A stretch of DNA of 14,378 nt from an uncultured Mycoplasmatota bacterium (GCA_900545005.1 UQXO01000018.1:1-14378); one strand, 5' to 3'. Counted from the stretch's first letter, positions 6,135 to 13,836 are shown. Numbers and translations are program-made. Notes: generated by a model from the letters alone, not told the origin.

Positions 6135-7208
6135 TTATCTTACGGTATAACTATTATTAGCCATAATAGCTCCATATAAAAATAATATATCCGCATCTTT
6201 AAAATTAATATAATTATTTAAAACCTTGGGAGAAATATACCTAGTATCTACTAATATAATCTCTTTATAACCACTAATTAATAAAGGAGCTAAACTACTA
6301 GTATAAGAATCTCTAAATATAATAAGTCTTTTCCCACTATTTTCTAATAAATTATCTATCTTTAATAACCCACTAGCCCCATTTAAATAAATATCATATT
6401 TATCTAAAGAATTAATTTTATCATAATTATAAACATCTATTTTTTTATTGCTAGTTAAATCATAAACTACAGCATTATTTATAAAAGCACTTTCTGCGAC
6501 AACAATCTTATCTAAATCTTCATCTAACACTAGTCTACTACCATATACACCATTAAAACTTGCTATATCTTTAAAAGTAATATTATCATCTAAAGAAAAA
6601 TCCATTTTCCTAGCCAGTTCTTTTCCTACTTTTAATAAATTTTCTTCTTTCCAATGAGTATCACTTTTATAATAATCATCTAAACTTAATATATTAAATA
6701 AATCTATATAATTGCCTTTAACCCTCTTATATAAAGAAACTAACTTAGTATAATCTAATTTTAAAGAATTATTAATATAATACCCTTTATCAGGAATTAA
6801 AGAATAATATACTTTATTAGTATCATCAAGATATGAATCAATTATATTATTAATTTTACTAACTAAATTATTAACGGAATTTTCATTAAGAGGATACAAG
6901 GCTTCATAAATATAATCTTTATCCATTTGCATATTATTATAATTACCTAATACTAACATATCCGTTTTAATCTTTAATTTTCTAAACTTCTCTCTTTGAT
7001 AAAACTGATCCATACTATAATTATCAAATTTCTTAAAGAAATCCCCCTTAATAATTGCCTTTAAAGATACTTTTGGAAATTGTTCTAATTTTCTTCTTTC
7101 GGAAACTGATGATTTCTTATCGGGTGTTACTAAGTTTAGAAAAAAGAAACCATAAATAATAAGTCCAAATAAAATAACTACTACTTTGTTTTTTATATTA
7201 TCTTGCAT
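6135..7208 (-). CDS. DHHW/AlgJ-like SGNH-type protein, partner of the MBOAT acyltransferase
   Basis: 357 residues from the ATG at 7208, chosen because GAGG lies six bases upstream; a TTG at 7220 in the same frame has no ribosome site. One N-terminal transmembrane segment (about residues 7-25) anchors an extracellular domain. D-T-H-W (Asp183, His185, Trp186) matches the D-x-H-W signature of the DHHW and AlgJ/AlgX families, and R-D-S-Y-T-S places a candidate catalytic Ser at 301. Proteins of this type act outside the membrane to move acetyl groups onto a polysaccharide or other glycan, taking them from an MBOAT partner. The MBOAT gene ends 8 bases upstream, and the ribosome site sits right at its stop codon, so the pair is translated together. 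The acceptor is not known. Confidence 0.85.
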   Translation of the reverse strand: MQDNIKNKVVVILFGLIIYGFFFLNLVTPDKKSSVSERRKLEQFPKVSLKAIIKGDFFKKFDNYSMDQFYQREKFRKLKIKTDMLVLGNYNNMQMDKDYIYEALYPLNENSVNNLVSKINNIIDSYLDDTNKVYYSLIPDKGYYINNSLKLDYTKLVSLYKRVKGNYIDLFNILSLDDYYKSDTHWKEENLLKVGKELARKMDFSLDDNITFKDIASFNGVYGSRLVLDEDLDKIVVAESAFINNAVVYDLTSNKKIDVYNYDKINSLDKYDIYLNGASGLLKIDNLLENSGKRLIIFRDSYTSSLAPLLISGYKEIILVDTRYISPKVLNNYINFKDADILFLYGAIMANNSYTVR

Positions 7209-7216
7209 AATTAACC

Positions 7217-8608
7217 TCAAAAGCGAAAATAAAGAAAAGGATTATAAGAATTATCAATTAAACTAGATGTCACTAATAAGAAAATAATTAATATTAAGAC
7301 TATTTCTCCTAAATTAATAATTTTTTTAATACTATCTTTCTTTTTTAATCTTTCTATAATATTTTTTATAATTGGGGTACTAAATAAAATTCCTAATATA
7401 ATAATTATTATATAGTTTCTTAAATAATAGCCAGTTATCTTATTATAAAATGGTAACCCATTTAAGCCAAATATATTCTTTAAAATAGCAAATGCTCTAG
7501 TCATATTATCTGCCCCAAAGATAACAAAACTTAAACCTACGATTAATAAAACATAAAGATGTTTTAAAATATTAGGCATCTTATCTAAATATTTTCTTAA
7601 AACTAGTTTTTCAATTAATAAAATAATGCCAAAATAAAGTCCCCAAATTATGAAATTCCAAGCCGCCCCATGCCATAGTCCAGTTAAAGTCCAAACAACC
7701 AGGATATTTCTTATTAATTTGTATTTGTTTACTCTACTACCTCCTAAGGGGATATAAACATAATCTCGAAACCAAGAGCCAAGACTAATATGCCATCTTT
7801 GCCAAAATTCGGTAATACTTTGGGAAATAAAGGGATAATTAAAGTTTTCTAAGAAATTAAAACCTAATATTTTTCCTAGACCAATAGCCATATCACTGTA
7901 ACCAGCAAAATCAAAGAATACTTGCATAGTATAACAAAGCATATAAAAGAAACTAAAGACTACACTTTTATCGGGACTATTTAAATAACTAGTACAAAAA
8001 CTTCCTAAGACATTAGCAATTAAAACTTTTTTTCCTAAACCAATGGTAAATCTTTTAATACCCACGGCAACATTTTCTATGCTAATATCTTTCTTTATTA
8101 AATTATCATTAATATCTTCATATCTTACGATAGGACCCGCAATTAACTGGGGAAATAAAGAAACATAAGTAGCTAAGTTAAAAAAGTTATCTTGAGCCTT
8201 TATTTTTCCCCGATAAACATCAATTAAATAACTAATTATTTGAAAAGTATAAAATGATATTCCTATAGGTAATAATACATTTAATAACTTAAGATTACTA
8301 TTAAATATATTATTAATACTCCCAATTAAAAAGTCAATATATTTAAAATAACCTAATAATCCTAAATGAATAACTAAAAACAACGATAATAAATACTTAT
8401 TCTTATGTTTTTCTAATACTAAACCACCGATATAACAAATAAATATTTCACTAATCATTAATAATAAATATTTACTATCACCATATAAATAAAATATTAA
8501 CGAACTAATTAATAACCAATAATTCTTTATTTTATTGGGTATTATAAAATATCCTAATAATACTATTGGTAAAAAATAATATAAAAAACTAATACTTGTA
8601 AATAACAC
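7217..8608 (-). CDS. MBOAT family membrane O-acyltransferase (AlgI/DltB-like)
   Basis: 463 residues, from a GTG at 8608 preceded by AAGGTGAT. The same 12 bases GGTGATATAGTG form the start of the glycosyltransferase gene. About ten or eleven hydrophobic segments span the whole length. The MBOAT hallmark lies at residues ~265-325: T-E-F-W-Q-R-W-H-I-S-L (His273) with F-R-D-Y-V-Y-I-P-L-G-G-S after it, then T-G-L-W-H-G-A-A-W-N-F, whose His313 is the expected catalytic histidine. The length and the motif R-x-P-type loop Q-L-I-A-G-P-I-V-R-Y match polysaccharide O-acetyltransferases such as AlgI. It should carry acyl groups from the cytoplasm across the membrane to the DHHW partner encoded directly downstream. 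A terminator-like hairpin precedes the gene. Confidence 0.93.
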   Translation of the reverse strand: MLFTSISFLYYFLPIVLLGYFIIPNKIKNYWLLISSLIFYLYGDSKYLLLMISEIFICYIGGLVLEKHKNKYLLSLFLVIHLGLLGYFKYIDFLIGSINNIFNSNLKLLNVLLPIGISFYTFQIISYLIDVYRGKIKAQDNFFNLATYVSLFPQLIAGPIVRYEDINDNLIKKDISIENVAVGIKRFTIGLGKKVLIANVLGSFCTSYLNSPDKSVVFSFFYMLCYTMQVFFDFAGYSDMAIGLGKILGFNFLENFNYPFISQSITEFWQRWHISLGSWFRDYVYIPLGGSRVNKYKLIRNILVVWTLTGLWHGAAWNFIIWGLYFGIILLIEKLVLRKYLDKMPNILKHLYVLLIVGLSFVIFGADNMTRAFAILKNIFGLNGLPFYNKITGYYLRNYIIIIILGILFSTPIIKNIIERLKKKDSIKKIINLGEIVLILIIFLLVTSSLIDNSYNPFLYFRF

Positions 8609-8628
8609 TATATCACCTTCTTATTTAG

Positions 8629-8655
8629 AAAAAAGGCCTTCCTTTAAGAAAGCCT
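8629..8655 (-). terminator. Intrinsic terminator between DUF4358-type and MBOAT genes
   Basis: On the minus strand, AGGC-T-TTC and GAA-G-GCCT pair (one G-T wobble) around a 6-base loop and are followed by six T. The hairpin overlaps the stop codon of the upstream gene and ends about 20 bases before the MBOAT GTG. It should reduce read-through into the O-acetylation genes, or they have a promoter I cannot see. Confidence 0.7.
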
Positions 8656-9241
8656 ATTCTGCTACTGCTCCATTATATTCATCAGGCAATTCTTCTAAAG
8701 TTTCACCATTTTCTAGAGTTTCCCCAACTTTATTATCCATATATTTTACAAATTCATCATAAATACTCTTTGCCCAATCACTATCAGCCATAACCATAAA
8801 TATAACATCACCGCTATTTACAATGTAAAGTTTTTCCGCCGAAACACAAATCCATCTACTCATATCAACATTATCTTTAATATTTTGCATCATACTAGTA
8901 ACATCAGTATTTTCCTTCGTTTTAATCACGGCTACTTCTAAGGCTTGCGAACCCATTACCGGTTCTGATACCACTAAGGTATTAATATCATCCGTACTTT
9001 TTAAACCCGTTAAAGACTCTACTAATTCCGTCTCTTTTAAATCTATTTCTTCCGTAGTAAGTTCTGGTAAAGTACCTTCTAAATTCTTATAAATAGTCTT
9101 TAGCATTCTTTTCATATCACCAGCCGATTTAAGAGTCTCATTAGTCTTTGGCTTATTATTAAACACCAAAGTAACAACTCCTAAAACTACTATAAATCCT
9201 ACTAAAATAACCCCTACTAATAAATTCTTCTTATCTTTCAT
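8654..9241 (-). CDS. DUF4358-type membrane-anchored extracellular protein
   Basis: 195 residues; ATG at 9241 with GAGG five bases upstream. A basic start and one hydrophobic segment (about residues 6-28) predict an N-terminal anchor without a lipobox Cys. The outer domain contains V-M-G-S-Q-A-L-E-V-A-V-I-K-T near residues 95-108, then V-D-M-S-R-W-I-C-V and L-Y-I-V-N-S-G-D-V-I-F-M-V-M-A-D. This matches the DUF4358 layout, a family often found beside MBOAT and DHHW genes in Firmicutes, as here. Its biochemical role is unknown; a part in the O-acetylation system is inferred from gene order. It lies 16 bases after the cysteine-cluster gene. Confidence 0.75.
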   Translation of the reverse strand: MKDKKNLLVGVILVGFIVVLGVVTLVFNNKPKTNETLKSAGDMKRMLKTIYKNLEGTLPELTTEEIDLKETELVESLTGLKSTDDINTLVVSEPVMGSQALEVAVIKTKENTDVTSMMQNIKDNVDMSRWICVSAEKLYIVNSGDVIFMVMADSDWAKSIYDEFVKYMDNKVGETLENGETLEELPDEYNGAVAE

Positions 9242-9257
9242 CTTAACCTCTTCTTTC

Positions 9258-9815
9258 TTATTCTTTCAAATTCTTAGCATATAATAATAAGTAAGCAACC
9301 ACATCATCCATTTCTTGACGATAACTATAATGAATTACATTTTTCTGTCTCCAATTAAAGAAATTTTTAAGAAGTGGATATGTATCAACCTTAGACTTAA
9401 AATGATACTTCTTCTCTATTGGTTCACATAAAAATATCTTACAACTAATACTTCTATGTTGACATACACCATTTACAAGGTATGGACATGGTTTCTTATG
9501 AAAATAACAACATCCATTGATTTTAGCAAAACACTTACCACTTCTATTTCCATAACACTTATCACATTTAAAATCACACACCTTATGACTAATATTATCT
9601 AAAATATCACACATCTCTTTATAGATATATTCAAATCTTAATTGTAAGTCTTTAATATTTAAAGCTTTAACCATCTTTAACATCCAAAACTCTTTACTAT
9701 CATAAGGATACTCTCTATCTTCAATATCTATTGTATACTGATAACTCTTATGATCATTCTTAATAATCTTTCTCATCCTTTTATAATCTTTCATCGTTAA
9801 ATTAATTATTTCCAT
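9258..9815 (-). CDS. Cysteine-cluster protein of unknown function (probable metal site)
   Basis: 185 residues; ATG at 9815 with the near-perfect ribosome site AGGAGGTGA about 5 bases upstream. No membrane segment. The striking feature is ten Cys between residues 80 and 130: C-x3-C-x2-C at 80/84/87, then 95, the pair 102-103, 110, 118, 125 and 130, with one more at 69. The spacing recalls YkgJ-type cysteine clusters and other zinc or Fe-S binding proteins, but I cannot match a family with confidence. Flanking parts are helical and charged (basic N-terminal MKDYKRMRKIIKN). It leads a probable two-gene unit with the DUF4358-type gene 16 bases downstream. Confidence 0.8.
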   Translation of the reverse strand: MEIINLTMKDYKRMRKIIKNDHKSYQYTIDIEDREYPYDSKEFWMLKMVKALNIKDLQLRFEYIYKEMCDILDNISHKVCDFKCDKCYGNRSGKCFAKINGCCYFHKKPCPYLVNGVCQHRSISCKIFLCEPIEKKYHFKSKVDTYPLLKNFFNWRQKNVIHYSYRQEMDDVVAYLLLYAKNLKE

Positions 9816-9843
9816 ACACTCACCTCCTTAATTATAACAAATT

Positions 9844-9876
9844 AAAAATAAAAAGATAGCCCTTTATCTATCTTTT
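9844..9876 (-). terminator. Intrinsic terminator upstream of the cysteine-cluster gene
   Basis: 9-bp perfect arms AAAAGATAG (9851-9859) and CTATCTTTT (9868-9876), an 8-base loop, and T-rich sequence on the minus strand. The plus-strand side also ends in TTTT, so it may work both ways. It ends transcription from the 647-aa surface gene. Confidence 0.75.
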
Positions 9877-9896
9877 AAAATTTATCTTAAAAGTAA

Positions 9897-9936
9897 CGGG
9901 GCCATTTGGATAAGAGAACACATTAATTTGGCCCCG
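9897..9936 (-). terminator. GC-rich hairpin just after the 647-aa gene
   Basis: Perfect 8-bp arms CGGGGCCA (9897-9904) and TGGCCCCG (9929-9936) enclose a 24-base loop, 6 bases beyond the stop. It is the most GC-rich stem in the intergenic sequence. On the minus strand it is followed by a poor T-tract (GTTACTTTTAAG), so it could instead protect the mRNA 3' end, with true termination at 9844-9876. Confidence 0.5.
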
Positions 9937-9941
9937 ACTAT

Positions 9942-11885
9942 TTAATCTGTTTTTATAATAAATGGCTCATTAACCGTCCCAATACCACCTGATATTTCAA
10001 CATCAGGTTTCAAGTTTATTACAGGCCTTATTGAAAGACTCTCAATAACACCATAACTTTGAAATCCGTATTCAGGGGAAAATATAGCTACATCAGCCGT
10101 TTGCGATATAGTTCCATATATTGTTGGAGTCATAGTTCTGATTAATGTGCTACTCTTTAAATAGAAATTATTATTAACACCATCATTTAAACCAGCAAAT
10201 GTTATCTCATCTGCAGTTATTAAACCAATAGGATACGTTAACGCTTTATTACCTATTAATGACGTTGAAGTCGTAAATAAATCATTACTATCAGGACATA
10301 TTAATGTTGCTGAAGTAGTCCCATAACGATAATATCCATTATAGTAAGTGTATTTATCAGTTGAATGACCATCGCCACTACTTATAGAGCGATCATTACA
10401 AAAACCAGAATCATTTAAATATTTAGTAAAATTTGATAAATTACTTTCATACCAACTATCTAACATCATTTTGACTGTTGAACTTACTTCATTTTTAATA
10501 CTATTTGCTCTAGTATCAGTTTGATTTCCATACATGTAACCAACATATGCCGGTTTATTTTTAATACTATTAAAGGTAGAAGTTCCTATTGAGTTATCTA
10601 AAGCCTCTTTTCCATTATAAATAAGCCTTATGGATTCATCCCCGTTAATTCTTACAATTTGCCAATTGAAACCAGCGAAATAAATATTATTATTTGTTAC
10701 ATTACCTCGATAATAATATGATACCCCATAATCATCAGTTGAAGCATATAAACCTTTATCAGAATTATCAGCTTCTAGTTGATTAAGCCTAATTACTTTA
10801 ACAACTAAATTATATTTTATTGCTTCATAAGTTTTGCTGTTCCAATAAGCAGTTGTATTTTCTTTTGTAGCAGATTGAATTTCATATACCAATTTATCCT
10901 TATAGATTATTGATACAAGTAATTTGTTTCGAGTTGTATCATAATAAACACTTTCATTCATTATGTAATATTTATTATTAGAAGTATAATCTATAGTCGT
11001 TGGATCTTTGAAACTATAATCAGATAAATTATAGAAGCCTGTTTTTTCATCGAATTGTTTGGACGGGAAAATATGAATCATTGTTTCGTCAGAAGTTAAT
11101 TGACTAGTTACATCATCACTTTTAATAGCTGAACTTGCAGGTTTAATAATAGAAATAGTTTTTAGTTCATTGTCCGTTTCTTCTTGCCATTTAATTCTTG
11201 GAGCGGTACTACTTAAATCTGGTGTTCCTTTTGCTCCTATCTTTTTTAGAGCTTTTGCTGGTGTTGTCTGATATTCATTTGCTAAAATAGCATCATATAA
11301 GGTATTATACCCCTCACTTACGGGATCCCATGTACTAGGAGTGGCCTTAATAACAACTTTAGATTTTAAAACTTTAATCTCATTATTTAAATCTTCCATG
11401 GTTGTATCATAATCAATCCATAATCTTAAAGAATAATCATCGCTATCATCTTTAGACAAAGACCCCTTAGCTAAAACTCTTGATTCAATACTCCCGTTAT
11501 TTACCGTATCTGTAGCCTCATAATTGCTTAATCTTTCTACTGCTTCATTATTCACCATGACATTAATAAATCTACTATCTAAAGTGCTTCCTTTAAGACT
11601 TTCCAAACTAACAGTATAACTTAAAAACATATCACAGGTATTTTTAATAGTAAAAGTAAAAGGGGTTAAAGCTTTACCCTTTTCATTACTTATGGGATAA
11701 GCATTTTCTAAATTAATATTATTATTTTGATTAGTTAGCTTAATATCAAAACATTCACTAGTAGTAGCAATGACATTATTAGTATCTTGAGATGTACTCA
11801 TATTCCACATAGAATAAGAAAGTCCTATACCCAGTAAAATCAATAAAATAACTGATATACCAACAAACAATATATTCTTCTTCAT
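9942..11885 (-). CDS. Anchored surface protein, C-terminal lectin-like module; inferred OFF
   Basis: 647 residues from the ATG at 11885, which has AAGGA nine bases upstream; an in-frame TTG at 11894 directly abuts that site and is not a usable start. One hydrophobic segment (about residues 3-24, ending in GIGLSYSMW) anchors it. Residues ~40-190 form a TasA/camelysin-like beta module, shared with the partial protein at 1-362 (CFDIKL, YPIS-N-E, LTPFTFTIKNTC). The C-terminal ~230 residues contain G-L-I-T-A-D-E-I-T-F-A-G, TMTP and S-I-R-P-V-I-N-L-K-P before G-G-I-G-T-V-N-E-P-F, a variant of the VRP-L-K/GTGT-PY ending of the 549-aa protein. Third codon positions there are mixed and AT-rich, so no hypervariable signature is seen. 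Element 2 lies upstream with its promoter pointing away. Confidence 0.9.
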   Translation of the reverse strand: MKKNILFVGISVILLILLGIGLSYSMWNMSTSQDTNNVIATTSECFDIKLTNQNNNINLENAYPISNEKGKALTPFTFTIKNTCDMFLSYTVSLESLKGSTLDSRFINVMVNNEAVERLSNYEATDTVNNGSIESRVLAKGSLSKDDSDDYSLRLWIDYDTTMEDLNNEIKVLKSKVVIKATPSTWDPVSEGYNTLYDAILANEYQTTPAKALKKIGAKGTPDLSSTAPRIKWQEETDNELKTISIIKPASSAIKSDDVTSQLTSDETMIHIFPSKQFDEKTGFYNLSDYSFKDPTTIDYTSNNKYYIMNESVYYDTTRNKLLVSIIYKDKLVYEIQSATKENTTAYWNSKTYEAIKYNLVVKVIRLNQLEADNSDKGLYASTDDYGVSYYYRGNVTNNNIYFAGFNWQIVRINGDESIRLIYNGKEALDNSIGTSTFNSIKNKPAYVGYMYGNQTDTRANSIKNEVSSTVKMMLDSWYESNLSNFTKYLNDSGFCNDRSISSGDGHSTDKYTYYNGYYRYGTTSATLICPDSNDLFTTSTSLIGNKALTYPIGLITADEITFAGLNDGVNNNFYLKSSTLIRTMTPTIYGTISQTADVAIFSPEYGFQSYGVIESLSIRPVINLKPDVEISGGIGTVNEPFIIKTD

Positions 11886-11978
11886 AATTAACAATCCTTA
11901 CCTTTTTTATAATACCCAAATATCAAGAAATAATTACTAATAGAAAGCTCATTTAACTAAAAATAACCATTTTTCAAA

Positions 11979-12004
11979 TTCATAGTGTTGAAAACTCTAT
12001 GAAA
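11979..12004. repeat. Palindromic site 2a, one degenerate half-site (core TGAAA)
   Basis: The left arm reads TTCATAGTGT instead of TTCATAGAGT and is preceded by A rather than T; the right arm ACTCTATGAAA is intact. The core TGAAA is the reverse complement of the 2b core. This is the only one of six sites with an arm mismatch. Confidence 0.8.
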
Positions 12005-12007
12005 ATT

Positions 12008-12111
12008 CTAGGTGAATACTGGCTTCAATTGCCATTTTGACCATAATTTTGACTACAATAGTTTTTCAAATTTAACTATATCAATAGTCTGTAAAACCAG
12101 TATTCACCTAG
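12008..12111. repeat. Internal inverted repeat and TTGACTA boxes of element 2
   Basis: A perfect 15-bp inverted repeat, CTAGGTGAATACTGG at 12008-12022 and its complement at 12097-12111, encloses a TTGACCA/TTGACTA pair spaced 12 bases apart. A second TTGACTA pair follows the right copy at 12129 and 12141. Element 1 carries CTAGGTGAATACTGG at 2291-2305 and element 3 AGTATTCACCTAG at 13958-13970. Likely protein-binding sites for a regulator or recombinase; which one is unknown. Confidence 0.75.
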
Positions 12112-12197
12112 CTTCAAAGATAATCAAATTGACTAGAAATTTGACTACAAAAAGATTTTTAAACTTTTCTTTTAGGGTTTAAAATGCCCCCTTTCTA

Positions 12198-12206
12198 TGA
12201 TAAACT
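12198..12206 (+). promoter_or_regulatory. Extended -10 promoter of element 2, facing away from its gene
   Basis: TGATAAACT on the plus strand, preceded by TTTCTA as in element 1 (TTTCTATGGTAAAAT). In this orientation it would transcribe rightward through site 2b toward the 3' end of the 471-aa gene, making antisense RNA if not stopped. No convincing -35 at 17 bases. Confidence 0.45.
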
Positions 12207-12242
12207 AGATATATAAGATAAAAATAAGTCCCAAAAATACGC

Positions 12243-12269
12243 TTTCATAGAGTTTTCAACTCTATGAAA
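12243..12269. repeat. Palindromic site 2b (core TTTCA)
   Basis: Perfect arms TTTCATAGAGT and ACTCTATGAAA around TTTCA, preceded by GC as at the promoter-proximal end of the other two elements. It pairs with site 2a through the complementary core. Confidence 0.85.
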
Positions 12270-12313
12270 ATTTATTATTAAGACTATTATGTCCATAAAC
12301 TAAAGAAATATGC

Positions 12314-12334
12314 AAAAAAAGACTATTTCTAGTC
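12314..12334 (-). terminator. Intrinsic terminator after the 471-aa gene
   Basis: GACTA and TAGTC arms with a 4-base loop, followed by seven T on the minus strand, 13 bases beyond the stop. It isolates the 471-aa gene from element 2. On the plus strand no T-tract follows, so it should not block rightward transcription from element 2. Confidence 0.75.
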
Positions 12335-12346
12335 CAGATTAATTTA

Positions 12347-13762
12347 TCAATTAACTTGCCATTTTAGTATAGGATAACCATTATTTATATTATTAATATC
12401 TTCTACAAAAGCATTATCCCCATTAATAACTGATATGACACTAGGCATTTGACTAGCCTCTAATGGTGAAGCATTTTGATTACTTTTATATGCCTTTAGA
12501 CCATAATCAGCCGATGACACTAAATAATAATTATTAACAATTTTCATAGTAATTTCACTTCTGATTTCGTTATTTCCATTATAATCATACTCAGCACCAA
12601 GGATACCACCACCCGATGCTTTTCCTAAACTATAGTTATTAATTAATTCATTATCATTAAGTCCCCAACCAACAATTCCACCACAATAATTAACATTCGA
12701 AGAAGTAATATTACCTAAGTTATAGGTATTATAGGCACTACAATCCCATCCACCAATACCGCCAACTGATGCTTTAGCCCCCTTAACATTACCTAAATTA
12801 TAGCTGTTATAAACACTACTCCATCCCCCAACAATACCGCCAATAATATCATCTGAATTATTTGTTATATCACCTGTATTATAAGAATTTTTGACTGTAC
12901 AAATTTCACTACAAATTCCAGCACTTCTGTAATTACCAACTATGGTAGCACTATTATAAACACTAGCAATCGTTGTATTTTTAGTAGCCCCTCCCAAAAT
13001 TCCTGCATTTCTAGAATTACCAATTACATAAGATGATTTTAATCCTAAATTTTTAATAACAGAATTACTAGCTGCTCCGAATAGGCCATTATAATCACTA
13101 CTAGCTCTATTTACATACATATTACTGATAATATGACCATTGCCATCCAACATTCCAGAAAAGGGTTTATCTTCCGTTCCTATTGGTGTCCAACTAATAT
13201 TACCATCTAAAGCATTACCACTATTATCAAACTTACCGCCTAGATCTATATCACTAGTTAAATAATATATTTTATTAGATTTATTATCCCCATTATTTAC
13301 TTCATTTGCTAAAGTGGCAAATTCTTCTCTATTACTTATACACTTTACATTATCATTAATGCCACAACTATTAGGAGTTACAAAATACACATTACATTTA
13401 GTTCTTTTTGTCAAATTAGTTACTTTTAATTGCCAATTATCTTCATCCCACTTACCTACAGCATCATTATCACAAAGTACTTTTTCTACATTAATACCAG
13501 GTTCTTCCTTAGGAAACTCTTTAGAGTATTCTCCATCTATATAAGGAGTAATAACTATATCTCCCGAGATAAACTCTCCTACCGTAGTTCTTACTACTTC
13601 AGTATCTTTAGATACACTAAACTTTGAATAAGCAAAATATATTCCAATTAATAATACTAAGAAACAAGGTATTCCTATATATAAATATCTCTTATATTTC
13701 TTAAATCTTAATTTTCTTAAATATTTATCTTTATCAAACTTTCTCATTATATCAAATTCCAT
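12347..13762 (-). CDS. Anchored surface protein with GLUG-type beta-helix repeats; inferred OFF
   Basis: 471 residues from the ATG at 13762; an ATG at 13747 (MRKFDKDK) is an alternative, since neither has a strong ribosome site (GGAA lies 9 bases before the second). A basic stretch and one hydrophobic segment (about residues 28-46) give an anchor with an exported body. Residues ~50-130 form a beta module with a Cys pair. From ~135, the sequence FATLANEVNNGDNKSNKIYYLTSDIDLGG and FSGMLDGNGHIISNMYV leads into repeats with G-L-F-G-A, A-G-I-L-G-G, G-G-I-V-G-G-W, G-G-I-G-G-W and G-G-I-V-G-W cores separated by Y-N-x-x-x-I/V-x-G/N segments, to about residue 400. That matches GLUG repeats of right-handed beta-helix adhesins and M26-type IgA peptidases. 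No protease motif is present. Element 3 lies upstream with its promoter pointing away. Confidence 0.88.
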   Translation of the reverse strand: MEFDIMRKFDKDKYLRKLRFKKYKRYLYIGIPCFLVLLIGIYFAYSKFSVSKDTEVVRTTVGEFISGDIVITPYIDGEYSKEFPKEEPGINVEKVLCDNDAVGKWDEDNWQLKVTNLTKRTKCNVYFVTPNSCGINDNVKCISNREEFATLANEVNNGDNKSNKIYYLTSDIDLGGKFDNSGNALDGNISWTPIGTEDKPFSGMLDGNGHIISNMYVNRASSDYNGLFGAASNSVIKNLGLKSSYVIGNSRNAGILGGATKNTTIASVYNSATIVGNYRSAGICSEICTVKNSYNTGDITNNSDDIIGGIVGGWSSVYNSYNLGNVKGAKASVGGIGGWDCSAYNTYNLGNITSSNVNYCGGIVGWGLNDNELINNYSLGKASGGGILGAEYDYNGNNEIRSEITMKIVNNYYLVSSADYGLKAYKSNQNASPLEASQMPSVISVINGDNAFVEDINNINNGYPILKWQVN

Positions 13763-13836
13763 TTCTAACTATAATATGCGACACTTTTAGCCTACCCATT
13801 CTTAAAAATAATATACCATTTACATTGATTTACACA

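Larger units (their letters stand above)
11979..12269. promoter_or_regulatory. Invertible promoter element 2 (inferred OFF)
   Basis: A 291-bp segment in the 461-bp gap between the 647-aa and 471-aa genes, with palindromic ends whose cores TGAAA and TTTCA are reverse complements. Order on the plus strand: site 2a, CTAGGTGAATACTGG (12008-12022), TTGACCA/TTGACTA pair (12037 and 12049), the inverted copy CCAGTATTCACCTAG (12097-12111), TTGACTA pair (12129 and 12141), a TTTTAGGGTTTAAAA block, extended -10, site 2b. The interior is homologous to element 1 but oriented the opposite way, so the promoter faces away from the surface gene that starts at 11885. Nothing coding is seen in the gap. Confidence 0.7.

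Noticed and set aside
7208..7220. TTG at 7220 as start of the DHHW-like gene, overlapping the MBOAT stop
   Set aside because: The only ribosome site (GAGG) lies downstream of this TTG and six bases before the ATG at 7208.
9816..9840. TGTTATAAT as a promoter for the cysteine-cluster gene
   Set aside because: A start site from this extended -10 would fall inside the AGGAGGTGA ribosome site, leaving almost no leader. It is probably chance in AT-rich sequence.
9942..10300. A second DGR variable region at the end of the 647-aa protein
   Set aside because: The matching segment before S-I-R-P uses many A-ending codons (ACA, ATA, GGA, CAA, GTA) and is AT-rich, so it lacks the NNC/NNT bias and adenine depletion.
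13314..13627. Two plus-strand open frames (76 and 65 aa)
   Set aside because: They are antisense to the N-terminal part of the 471-aa protein and overlap each other; no ribosome site.
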